Part shown: piece after piece, positions 37,601 through 46,800 of the stretch
Layout of the letters: each line of letters begins with the position of its first letter
Position numbering within the stretch: the stretch's first letter is position 1
Assembly: GCA_030849065.1 (NCBI GenBank)
Contig: JASAON010001621.1
Span: 1-64,000, forward strand
Direction of reading: 5' to 3'
Source: Jaenimonas drosophilae
Lineage: Eukaryota; Euglenozoa; Kinetoplastea; Trypanosomatida; Trypanosomatidae
DNA: 64,000 bases
The notes under the pieces: generated by a model
What the model saw: the letters and a program-made list of their open reading frames with translations, nothing else
Told to the model about the DNA's origin: nothing
The model's database searches: none
Translations under genes and position numbers: made by a program

Positions 37601-40600
37601 TCCTTGCCATCGCCGTGGTGTTTCTGGTACACGCCTTGATGTGGCAGCAGCAGCAGCAGCAGCAGCCAACACTGAATGCGGACGACTCGTGGAGCACCAA
37701 CCACCTTGTCGGCGGTTTGCTCGTCGTGACTGTGCTTGAGATCTTTTGTGGCCAGTGGTCGTGGGCCATTGTTGGCCGTGCCGCGATGGAGGTCCGTACC
37801 ACACTCCAGGCCTTGGTCCTGGAGAAGGTGATGGTGCTCCCCGCTGCTCAGCAAACCTTCAGTGAGGCGGAGGTGATGGACCTCATCACGACGCAGTCCC
37901 TGCGATGTGCCCAGGCGGTCCTCTCCCTGCACCACTTTTGGCTCTATCCTCTTCGCATTGGTTGGGTGGCTGGGACTGTGGCCCTGCTCCTCGGCTGGAT
38001 TCCTGCCCTGACCGCTGTGGTACTCTACGTGAGCCTGTGTGCCATCACCACCTTCCTCGGACACCGAGCTCGCCGCCACGCACAAGCAACTGCCGCCGCC
38101 GCCGCGCCGCGTCTGAGCATGCTTGATACGTGGTTGGCGACGATGCGGCAGATCAAGGCCATGACGATGGAGCCATTCCTCTCGCGGTGCATGTCGGCTC
38201 GACTAGAGACGGAGGGCAGGATGGAGGAGGCTCTCGCTGTGGTACAGGCCACCTGCACAGTCGCACTGGAGGGTGGCGTGCTGCTCCTGCCTGTGGCGGT
38301 GCTGGCCGCGGAGGCGCTTGCCCAGCCTGACACGACGCTCGGTCCTGATCGGCTGTGGCCCCTTGTGGTGGCCTTTGCCTTCCTCGCCGCCCCCTTGAAG
38401 GAGACCCCGACCCTGTTGGCGTCGGTTGGGATGGGCTACACCGCCTTGGCCTCGGTAGAATCCTTCCTGCGTCAGTCCCCGGATGAGTTTGTGGGCTCAT
38501 GGACGGACATGGGGATGGAGGAGGCACAGTCCAGCCGTGGAACGGTGCAGTGCCCCGACGCCTGCTCCTTCAGTCGGCAGGACGACAACACACAGGACAC
38601 CCCGCGGGCGGTGTTGTTGGATATATCCATGCACGTTTATCCAGGGGAGCATGCGGTGATTCAGGGCCCGGTGGGGTCGGGGAAGACCACCATGCTCCTC
38701 GCCATGCTTGGGGAGATGAACCGCTGCGTAGGACCCCTCTCCTCCATGGACGGGCCGCCATCCTCTCCGACCACCATTCCCACAGGACTGGTGTCGTCCC
38801 CGTCGGAGCGTGTGCGGCTGGCCAACGATCCGCGACGTCTTCCTGGCTCTCCAGGAATGAAGCCGAGGCCATGGGCCAGCCCGCCCCCACGTCTCCCCCC
38901 ACCATCGGCACAGAGCGAGGACCACAACTCACCTCTTGCCACCTCCCGCGCGAGTAGCTCGGCCGCAACGGGTGGCTTCGTCGTCTTTGGTACCTGCGTC
39001 TACTGCGGTGAGGATCCATGGCTGCGACGTGGCAGCATCAAGGAGAACATCCTCGATGGTGGACGTGGGGCAACGACCAACCTCCGTTGGTATAACCGCG
39101 TGGTGCAGGCGTGTGGGCTGGACGAGGACTTCGCGGCCCTTCCCGCTGGCGCAGAGACCGTCCTGGGAGAGGACGGTGCGCCGCTCACGTTGGATCAGCA
39201 AGTCCGCGTTTCTCTGGCACGGGCGGTTTTTTCCAAGGCGGACATCTACCTACTGGATAATTTGTTGGCCTACGTGGAGGAAGGGCACCAATCGCACCTT
39301 GTCGCGGAGGTGCTGCATGGCTTGCTGCGGAAGAAGACCGTGATCCTTGCCACCAACGTTGGCCTTCGGGCCATTCAGCCCCACCGCGTCTTCACGCTGA
39401 CGGGCGAGGGCCGACTACGGGAGGACACGATGCGCTACGATGAGGTTCGGCCGGCTGCTGCTGCTGCTGGATCATCATCGCCCACAACGGCGGGGAGGCC
39501 AACAACGGCCCAAGCTTCGTCGTCGATTCCATCGGCAGATGCTCGGAAGGGAAGTGGCAGACAGGCCACCACGACTACCGAGCTTCCAACCTTGTTCGCG
39601 GAGGAGTACGGTGAGGTGGTGGAGACGGCCACTTGCCCGCCCCTCCCACACACAACCACCACAACCAACACCACCGACTGCGCCAATGTGGTTGGCACAG
39701 CCGCCGCCGCTGCCGCCATGGATTCCGCCGCTGCCATGGCCGCCCCCTGCCTCACCTGCGTCCGGGCGGACATCGCTGGCACGATTGCCGCGAGACACCG
39801 CCACCGTCGCCAGGCAACGAACCTCCGCGGCCTGCTCTCCTTCATGGGCCGCAAGACCATCAGCTGGGCCCTTCTCTGCATCCTTCAGCAGCTGCTGTAT
39901 CTCTTGGTGGAGGTGTGGTTCGCCTTCGCCATGGACCACAATCCTTCCGGGATCAACCTGTGGTGGTTGGCTGGGGTCGCAGCCGCGGTGGGGCTGTCCG
40001 GTGCCTTGATGGGATTTGGCCGTATTCTGTTTGGCGTACAGCTCGCCTACCGCCCAGTCCATCGTCTTCACGAAGCGGTCATGGCCCATCTCCTCTACCT
40101 GCCGGCCTCCTACGTGGATGGGGAGCAGGAGAGCCTCACTCGCCGCTTCCACTACGACATGGAGGCCGCCGAGTGGGGCCTGCCAGTGAGCGTGGAGGTC
40201 CTCCTTGGCTGTGGCTGCCAGATTTTCGTGGTGCTGCTCTTTGCCATGTCGATCCATCCAGCCATTGTGCTCCTCGTGGCCATTGCCCTGCGACTGAGCA
40301 AGTCCGTCGTGGATGAGGTCTACCCCCTCACGGCTTCTCTCCGTCGCATGGAGGGACGTGCCTCGGTGGAGGTGGTCTCTCTGGCACGCGAGGTCTACGC
40401 AGGGGCCATTGCCATTCGCTCTCTGTCGCTGCAGGACCGTCTCCGTGAGGAGTTCAGCCACGCGATGGACGAAGCCAACGCCGCCACGGTGCTCCTCGCA
40501 GCTGCCGACCGGTGGGCAGACCTCCGTCTTCGCTTGATCGCCACCACCGTTGTGGCTGTTTCGGCAGTGCTCAGCCTCGTTGCTCCCCACGGCCCTGTCG

Positions 40601-41556
40601 CGCTGACGCCCAACTTATTGCTGGTTGCCAGCCTCGCCCTCATGCGCCTGGGCCACGTTGGCTTCCACATGGCGCGGCATCGCGGCGTCCTTCGCGGGCA
40701 GTGGGCCGCTCTCCGTGGGGTGAAGGCCCTCCTCGTCATTCCGCGTGAGGCTGCTGAGCTCCAGGATGAGGGTCTACGCAGTGATTGGGACCCTCCCTTC
40801 ACGACTCCCACACTGGAGATGGAGACGGTCAGCGCGGCCTACCACGCCTCCCTCCCCTTGGCCCTACGACGCGTGGACTTCGCCGTGAGACGCGGCGAGC
40901 GCGTTGCGATTGATGGCCGCTCGGGAAGTGGCCGCACCGCCCTGCTCCACCTCCTCCTCCGACTCATTGATGTGGTGTCGGCGGAGCGGCTCGTGGTGGG
41001 TGGTCGCACAATCACGTCGGTGCCGCTTCCTGTTCTACGGCACCGCGTCTTCTATGCCATTCCCCACATCCCCTTCGACGTCCTGACCGCAGACGAGGGC
41101 CTCACCTGGCGACGTTTGCTGAATGCACTTGCGCAGGATCCGTTCGCGACAGGGCCCTCCCTCACAACCACCACGGGCGGCGACCATTCCCCGCACCTTC
41201 CCGTGATGGAGCCCAACTGGTGGCACGCACTGGGGCTAGTCGGCATCGCAGACACCATCGCCGCTTTTGGCGGGTTGGACTCCGCTGTGTTTGTGAATGG
41301 CGAGCCACGACTGAACCCGGCCCAGCAACAACTCCTCATGATCGCGATTGCAACTCTCCACCCACCACTCTGTCTTCTCCTGGATGAGGCGACGGAAGGG
41401 GCGGACGCCGTCACCACGAAACTCCTGCGCGGCGCGCTGCAGCTGCCCATGCTACAACGCACAAGCCTACTTCTCATCTCTCGTCGCCACACGCAGGAGC
41501 TCCTCGCACTGTGCGAGCGTACAGTGGCGGTGCGGTCGGGTGAACTGTTGCTCTAG
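34699..41556 (+). CDS. ABCC (MRP)-type ABC transporter with degenerate ATP sites
   Basis: A 2285-residue full-length transporter with a hydrophobic N-terminal region (spans near 75, 285-310, 330-350 and 405-430), then two membrane domain/NBD halves as in MRP-type ABCC proteins. NBD1: intact Walker A GPVGSGKTT (1323-1331), Q-loop Gln replaced (YCGEDPW for YVPQQAW), signature LTLDQ (about 1496) for LSGGQ, Walker B DIYLLDN (from 1515) without catalytic Glu. NBD2: Walker A GRSGSGRT (2073-2080) with the Lys changed to Arg, signature LNPAQQ, Walker B CLLLDEATE (from 2225) intact, switch His replaced by Arg (LISRRHTQ, about 2258). Large Ser/Pro/Glu-rich insertions sit between modules. The protein is full length, so it is not a pseudogene; transport may be impaired or regulatory. 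An out-of-frame ATG at 34691 lies 8 bases upstream. Confidence 0.88.
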   Translation: MGGATHAERIPLLGRDVQQPRAETSEVSSSVSENSSEFQRLTSSIRRSSLYFFHSWRQQPKWSQALSVAYHALHLLIIVMLLVSPMMVRSITFSPSVVAHKLLPLVQDPTNPKGGADSATTLTTTVGIENLWSIHDAAFFLERGHSVVPVPIDASFLPLRRRRGGFSGRTSRKPTNASQDTTTSAPTRAPHTYITRRTALNLSEDREAVPSSWAPSPTAAAAAALNEGPTLSGRRQGPQSSVDSSDSIAHVIAALEASALYSSPVALGAYYYLYLLGGVLLLLATTHGAVTGHLSVLRLVVCLAEVLWGFHHAAHAFVIFTWLFLLSHWPTWSRWASHTTPPSSSWMAREAKFWDRGTPFVAIERSTGAATCRWFYGTGSSMRQEPLDVDVYLRPSGAVVGAISCGMALAFVLVWVACVACDGLRVAESLLGLRSLWEMEGTLRCPLCGEAVALPRASKKAASSPHHSHRGRWRRWLRWIFCSEDRRRPLGSLENRTASFHLATPAVGRRRSSALRHRCAKLTLTAAEMEEEAASSEEVEDDASSSSCSSSTEVGPPVPFETDAMAGAAGDLPSAPSTVVSGEEDEVEDSRRSSSPRRRSLKWEHRSDGDPSVLVEVGSEGAAALVLPPLLGRRGRQSSQNFAAPVTPDYGTARSRGRPTAATDGNAVHASPTAQTALPLENLAAAGSPATREARAEMYDADDEFRPGNVFMSVDTASWAAIITFGWINALLQFVRIHPGVLNKVENLPPLPAALVSLEQLYLPSWQMWVHRRRWYPHHISTTAEGHRRPTAEEALEEAWEEGRERGCAEDGGSATTDDDDEARTTGYTILQERRLPSSAKTFSPRRPATSLLDSIIGWAALPWRMTVVLWMKMCLYGNALSTLRQPARSFLPDQFFYRSSSEVWEAPLCAAMRIRYATREGAVCADPDVYAARLRPRRDVALFSLFLHHRSGRTFMFGALLVFLHEVLAIAVVFLVHALMWQQQQQQQPTLNADDSWSTNHLVGGLLVVTVLEIFCGQWSWAIVGRAAMEVRTTLQALVLEKVMVLPAAQQTFSEAEVMDLITTQSLRCAQAVLSLHHFWLYPLRIGWVAGTVALLLGWIPALTAVVLYVSLCAITTFLGHRARRHAQATAAAAAPRLSMLDTWLATMRQIKAMTMEPFLSRCMSARLETEGRMEEALAVVQATCTVALEGGVLLLPVAVLAAEALAQPDTTLGPDRLWPLVVAFAFLAAPLKETPTLLASVGMGYTALASVESFLRQSPDEFVGSWTDMGMEEAQSSRGTVQCPDACSFSRQDDNTQDTPRAVLLDISMHVYPGEHAVIQGPVGSGKTTMLLAMLGEMNRCVGPLSSMDGPPSSPTTIPTGLVSSPSERVRLANDPRRLPGSPGMKPRPWASPPPRLPPPSAQSEDHNSPLATSRASSSAATGGFVVFGTCVYCGEDPWLRRGSIKENILDGGRGATTNLRWYNRVVQACGLDEDFAALPAGAETVLGEDGAPLTLDQQVRVSLARAVFSKADIYLLDNLLAYVEEGHQSHLVAEVLHGLLRKKTVILATNVGLRAIQPHRVFTLTGEGRLREDTMRYDEVRPAAAAAGSSSPTTAGRPTTAQASSSIPSADARKGSGRQATTTTELPTLFAEEYGEVVETATCPPLPHTTTTTNTTDCANVVGTAAAAAAMDSAAAMAAPCLTCVRADIAGTIAARHRHRRQATNLRGLLSFMGRKTISWALLCILQQLLYLLVEVWFAFAMDHNPSGINLWWLAGVAAAVGLSGALMGFGRILFGVQLAYRPVHRLHEAVMAHLLYLPASYVDGEQESLTRRFHYDMEAAEWGLPVSVEVLLGCGCQIFVVLLFAMSIHPAIVLLVAIALRLSKSVVDEVYPLTASLRRMEGRASVEVVSLAREVYAGAIAIRSLSLQDRLREEFSHAMDEANAATVLLAAADRWADLRLRLIATTVVAVSAVLSLVAPHGPVALTPNLLLVASLALMRLGHVGFHMARHRGVLRGQWAALRGVKALLVIPREAAELQDEGLRSDWDPPFTTPTLEMETVSAAYHASLPLALRRVDFAVRRGERVAIDGRSGSGRTALLHLLLRLIDVVSAERLVVGGRTITSVPLPVLRHRVFYAIPHIPFDVLTADEGLTWRRLLNALAQDPFATGPSLTTTTGGDHSPHLPVMEPNWWHALGLVGIADTIAAFGGLDSAVFVNGEPRLNPAQQQLLMIAIATLHPPLCLLLDEATEGADAVTTKLLRGALQLPMLQRTSLLLISRRHTQELLALCERTVAVRSGELLL

Positions 41557-41816
41557 TAGCCCCCTCCCCCCTCCTCCTTCGCAAAGAAGTCGGTGGATGA
41601 ATCCCTCATGAACGGAGGCTGCGGTTCGTTGTCTGTGTGGCCATCCATACAGTGCCATGTTCCCCCTCCTTGCCAAGACACAAACAACAGACACGAGTAT
41701 GCAGCATCTGCCTTCTGCATGGTACTTCACTCTCTTCCAACACCTTGCCATCATCTCCATCATCTCTTCTACCACCAAGGTTGTGCAGAGACTCTCGTAC
41801 ACTACTGGGCATTTTC
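41557..41816 (+). other. Intergenic region, transporter to mitochondrial-type gene
   Basis: A 260-base gap with C-rich pyrimidine stretches (about 41561-41580, and CTCCATCATCTCTTCTACCACCAAG at about 41755-41779). AGs at 41779-41788 are plausible acceptors for the ATG at 41817. Confidence 0.5.
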
Positions 41817-43523
41817 ATGCGCCGGACGATTGCCAGCTGGGCAACACATCATGGCGGCTGTGCGTACTCCACTCGACGACGTCTGGTGAGTCCCGCCTCC
41901 GTCTTGCCACTGTGCTGCCGTGGAGGCACCGAAGGACCCCGATGGACCTCCGTGCGATGGTGCAGCACAACGGCGGCTTCCTCTTCTGCGCCTATCCGCC
42001 GCCATCCCTCGAAGGGCGGCCGTGGCAGACGTCAGCGGCCGGCGCCGTCCAGCCCTCGACCTCCACGTCGCGGAGAGGCCGCCTCCACACGATCCGCAGA
42101 AGACAGCACATCATCCTCACCACCACGCACCACTGCAGCCGCCACGGAGGAGGAAGGCGGCTGGGCCTATGAGTCCGTCGATCCCGACACCGGCATGGCC
42201 CCGCTGGAGACGCTCTACGCCTCCCACCACGCCCGCATTCAACGTGTGCTGGAGCAGCCACTTCCCCGACTGCCACAGGATGGATCGGTATCTCCCGACT
42301 TGATGGTGGGCTTTGCTCACTACTCCTACACACTGCGGGATGAGTACCGTGCCGTCGTTGCCCGTGAGCTGCAGGTTCCTGTTCAGGCGGTGCGACTGTC
42401 CGTCGCGTGGAGCGGCCGATTCGACGTCTCACGCTTCCACGCCTCGCAAAAGGTGTGTGGGGTGGTCCTGCGGCGTTCCCTCCTCACCGACACTGCTGCT
42501 TCCACGGCGGCCAAGGGCGGTGATGGAGGGAAGAAGGCAGGCACGAAGGAGGAAGAGGCGGAGCAGCTGCCCTTGCCGGAGGCGGTGCAGCAGCGCATGA
42601 CCGCCTTCATCCAGCGCGTGAATGCGAAGCAGTCGGAGCAGCTTCTGCGCTGCCAAATGGTGCAGGCCTCAGAAGCCACCCCGGAGGTTGAGTTTGCCTT
42701 AACCAAGGTGGAGCATCGCCGCCTCAGCCGTCTGCAGCAGTGGCTCGCCGCGCACTTGTGGCGACAGCACACCGCCGTCTTCGTCTGCGGCCCACAACAG
42801 CAAGTGGATGGGTCAATGGCAGCACCGCCGCCAGCAGCGTTGGTGGAGTCCTGGACGGAGGCCTCCATCCAGCAGCGGACGATGGTGGAGACGCAGTGGC
42901 TGAAGCTGTTTCACTCGCGGCGGGTTGTTCCCGCGGTGTGGATCCTGCCCGACTTGGCGTGGCGCATGGCGGTGGAGATGGAGGCTGCCGTCGCCTCCGC
43001 ACCCGTGCCAACCTCCACGGAAGACGATGATGATGCAGGTGCGGATGTTGGGCCAACCGAGACCCCCATACCAGGGGAGCTTCTTCAGCCCTATCAGGTC
43101 TTCCTGACGTGGGCACGTGAGAGAGCCGCTGCGTCCCCCGACGTGGAGGGTCCACCACCCACATCCTCCCCACCAGCAGCCAACTGCTTCTCCTCTGCCG
43201 AGGCCTTTGCTCAGCTGACGGAGGAACAACAAGTCGCCGCGTGCAAGTGGTTGGCCGTTGTGCAAACCGCAGTGGGCTACCACGTGAGTGGTGCCTACGA
43301 CCCTGTCTCTGGCTTCCCAGCCTTGTTCGTGCACGGGGCCCACGCTGGCTCCACACCACAGCTCCGCTACCTGAAGCAGAATGGACACGCACTTGACGCA
43401 CTTCTTCTTCACCCGCACGACCTCACTTTTAAGCGAACCTTTGCCAGCCGCCTCCGCAACGGACATCGACGTCTGCGCATGCATGAGGAGATTGCCGGAG
43501 GGTCGTCGGCCGACACATCATAA
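41817..43523 (+). CDS. Mitochondrial-type protein of unknown function
   Basis: A 568-residue protein that I do not recognise. The first about 60 residues (MRRTIASWATHHGG...YSTRRRLVSP...) are rich in Arg, Ser and Ala with almost no acidic residues, a typical mitochondrial presequence. Residues about 60-110 are low-complexity. The body (about 115-550) is globular: ETLYASHHARIQRVLEQPLP, then a conserved-looking block HYSYTLRDEYRAVVARELQV, and many Trp-containing helices such as LQQWLAAHLWRQH and WILPDLAWRMAVEME. Two inserts (about 220-250 and 400-420) are acidic or Ala-rich. Size and layout would fit a kinetoplastid-specific mitoribosomal or editing-associated protein, but no known motif is present. 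The frame is open upstream to 41637 without an ATG. Confidence 0.7.
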   Translation: MRRTIASWATHHGGCAYSTRRRLVSPASVLPLCCRGGTEGPRWTSVRWCSTTAASSSAPIRRHPSKGGRGRRQRPAPSSPRPPRRGEAASTRSAEDSTSSSPPRTTAAATEEEGGWAYESVDPDTGMAPLETLYASHHARIQRVLEQPLPRLPQDGSVSPDLMVGFAHYSYTLRDEYRAVVARELQVPVQAVRLSVAWSGRFDVSRFHASQKVCGVVLRRSLLTDTAASTAAKGGDGGKKAGTKEEEAEQLPLPEAVQQRMTAFIQRVNAKQSEQLLRCQMVQASEATPEVEFALTKVEHRRLSRLQQWLAAHLWRQHTAVFVCGPQQQVDGSMAAPPPAALVESWTEASIQQRTMVETQWLKLFHSRRVVPAVWILPDLAWRMAVEMEAAVASAPVPTSTEDDDDAGADVGPTETPIPGELLQPYQVFLTWARERAAASPDVEGPPPTSSPPAANCFSSAEAFAQLTEEQQVAACKWLAVVQTAVGYHVSGAYDPVSGFPALFVHGAHAGSTPQLRYLKQNGHALDALLLHPHDLTFKRTFASRLRNGHRRLRMHEEIAGGSSADTS

Positions 43524-43810
43524 ACAAGGGCATGACGGAAGGGGGTTAGGATGGAGGTACGACACCGGTTGTGCTGCCAACCTACGCTTCCACACAATAT
43601 AAAAGCTGTCAGTGTTTTGTATGGACTCCCATCGTACGGGTTCTACTTCATGAGCAAACTTCAACAACAACAACAACAAACTTCTTCTTCTTCTTATTTT
43701 CTTTTCAATCATGTTGTTGCTGTTAGCACAGTTGTATAGCACTACTTCGTCTTGTTGCAAAGCACCTAAGCGCTTTGGTCCGAACACCTTTTTGGCCCAT
43801 CGGCGACACG
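43524..43810 (+). other. Intergenic region with CAA and CTT repeats
   Basis: A 287-base gap. (CAA)n at 43662-43680 is followed directly by (CTT)n and T-rich sequence (43681-43708), an acceptor tract for AGs at 43724-43728 and later. Confidence 0.55.
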
Positions 43811-46800
43811 ATGGACACCTCAATCACCAACCGCATCATGAACGCCTCCGCGGGTGCGGACATCGTCAATGGGGTGATGGAGCAGAAGGATGAGGCCTAC
43901 ACACAGCGGGTCACTGCCAAGGCCCGTGCCCGTGTTGCTCAAGCCCTGCTGATTGAGTGCGATGTGCCACCACCCGTACAGGACACGGAGCAGATTAGCC
44001 TCGACCGACATCTTAGCACACGCTACGTGCCCAACAAGATTCCGTGCCGGTCGCTCTCCTTTGGCGAGCTACTGACCTCCAAGGATGTGGAGGACCTCTC
44101 GCAGATTTTCCAGCACTACGACGTCTTCTCCTCCGTCGTCGCTCCAGGGAAGTCCTCCCTCAACGATGGCTTGCTGGCCACGGTCATGGGCCGGGCAGCG
44201 GCGGACTCCCTCCCATCACTCAATGGCGGCGCCTCAATTCCGGCCCCAGCAGCCACGCTCGGCTCCCCAACAACGGTGGAGAGTCCCGTCGTGGGCTCCC
44301 CTTCTCCATCTGCCCCGACCATCCCCGACAAGCCACACTACCAGTCTGCCCTGGCGGTGGAGGGGAAGCTCTTCCGGGATGAGAACGACTTTGCCCTGTC
44401 GCGGGAGTGGCTGGTCGAGATCTTGCTGGGCATCATCTCCAGCCGTCTAGACACCAACACCATCCTCTCACTTGGTGGCCAGAGCATTGAGGCGCTCCTG
44501 TGTCCTGGTACGACGAGTAGCCACTCCCACAACGCCGGGGACATTCCCGATGACCAGTCCTCCGCACGAAGTTCAAATGCCAGTGCTTGGGGAGGCCATC
44601 ACCAGACAGGCTTCGACAACGCCCTCTTCCGCGCACGAAAGCGGGCCATGAAGCTGACGGTACTCCGCCAGCTGCGGACGGAGCTCCTCGATTGGCTGCG
44701 GCCCATGGAGCAGACCTGCGACATTCACCAGAACCCCATCATTTGGGAGCAGTGCGAGGAGCAACACAAGATACTCCACTGGTTCCACGCCTGCATGCTC
44801 GACCTGGAGTCGGACCAGCAGACCCGACCCGTCAATCCCCACACCAACCAGAGCTTGGCCAACCTCCTCTCCGGGGATGAGGACCGAAGCACCGAGGCAA
44901 GTACCGCCCCGGGCAGCCGACGCACCGTGGGGGCAGGGGCCAACAGCTTCCGCCACAACAGCTCCATTGGCCTTGACGCTGGAAGGGAGACCCCCTTTGG
45001 TGGGTTCGTGCCGGGGACGGAGCTCACCTCGGTGCCCTCGCCGGCCGTGGCCGTCGCATCGACGTCCCCTGGAGAAATGGTGGTGGTCCCGCAAGATGAT
45101 AGTCTGGCGGTGCAGCTCGTCTTCTTTGGCGAGCGTGCCGATGGCACGGCGGTGCCAACGTGGCGAGAGGTGATTCGGAATCCATCTGAGTGGATTCGGC
45201 GTCTTCAGGTTGCGCAGCAGCTCACCGATTGTCCCACCTCGCCAACCCAAGCCTTTGCGCGCGGGCGTCGTGGACGTCAGGACCCTTTTCACGTGGTGTG
45301 CTGGAGCGATTTAACGAACAACCTCCTCATTGAAGGTGAGGGGAGTGGTGGAGGCTCGGGCATTGACAAGACCTACGTCCGCGTGGCCACCATGAAGCTG
45401 GAGGAGGAGGATGGCGATCGGCGGCGGAACAGCAATCGAATCATGGCACCCGAGAGGGAGGACCCCGCCGCAGCGGATGATGATGAGGAGGTGGATGTGA
45501 AGAACATGACGGGCAGCGCACGTCGCCGAGCTCTGCGTAGCCCGCAGGACATCCTCCACGACAAGAAGAACACCAACCTCTCCGACATGGACCTCTTTGC
45601 GGAGGAGCTCAAGGGCCTGCACACGCAGTCGGCTGACCACGTCCTCCTCTCCATGACCCATCGGCTCATCATCACGGCCAGCAAGGATGGTGTGGTGAAG
45701 CTGTGGGAGGCACGCTGTGGTCAGTTCGTCTGCAATCTCCTCAATATTGGCAATTCCTGGGTACTGGGCATGTACCTCTTGCATGGGGATCAGTACCTCC
45801 TCATTGCCACGAGCAATGCCGAGCTCACGATTGTGGAGTTCCCCAAAGGGACCATCTTGCAGAAGTTCCGCGGCTGCGTCTCACTCCTCACGGCGCTCCG
45901 CTCCGTCCACCAACAGGAGACCTACAGCATCCAAAAATATGGCCTCAAGCCGGGCGAGTGTGGTCCCCACTACACCAGCTACAAGGACGGTATGCCGGCA
46001 GAGGTCTTCCATACCTTGCGGCGTGAAGCACGGCTGACGCACTACGAGACAGCCTACCCCGCCAAGCCAATGGAGGGCTTTGTGTTGCCCACCACCTTCG
46101 CCTTTGACCACCAGCTCGGCTTCTGCTTCTTTGGCTCAGCGGATGGGGCGATTGGCTGCTTCAACATCTCGCACGAGGTGAAGTGGAGCACCATCCTCTC
46201 TGGCTCCAACACGAAGCCCATGGCCATGAATAGCGCCCAGCAGGCCCACCCTGCCGGGGTACGGGTGACGGGCATCTTCTTCTCCCACATGGGCCACTGC
46301 GTCATATCCAGCGGGCAGGATGGAACCCTGAGTCGTACCCCGCTTCTGCGCGACGTCCACACGGGGCAGCTCTCCTTGGGTGCGCCGGGCACCGTGGTGT
46401 TGCCAAGCCGGCCCATTCGGCTCATGGTCTTCTGCCCAGATGCCAAGCTCTTCGCCACGGCCCACAGTGACCGCCGTGTGCTGCTGTGGTCTGTGGGCCG
46501 CAGCACGACGGAGCTCGTGCATCAGTTCCCCCAGGAGACGCAGGACATCATCAGCATCGCCTTTATTCACTCGGAGCAGCGCATTGCCCTCCTCTCCGCG
46601 GACCGCAGCATTCGCATCTACGACTACCGTGGGTACCGCCCCAGCAGCATCATCCTCCCTTCCAGGCAGACGGGCAATCGTGTGGAGGACCTTGCCTCGG
46701 TGACCCTCACCTTGAGCATGGACGACGACGATGGCTGCTTGGCCTTCTGCCCCACTGGGGAGCGTCTTGTCTGTGCGCTGAGGAGCCCGATCATGTACGA

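Noticed and set aside
39475..40590. Minus-strand frame of 371 codons inside the ABC transporter gene
   Set aside because: It sits opposite membrane domain 2 of the transporter, has a Gly/His/Glu-rich composition typical of an antisense frame and no domain.
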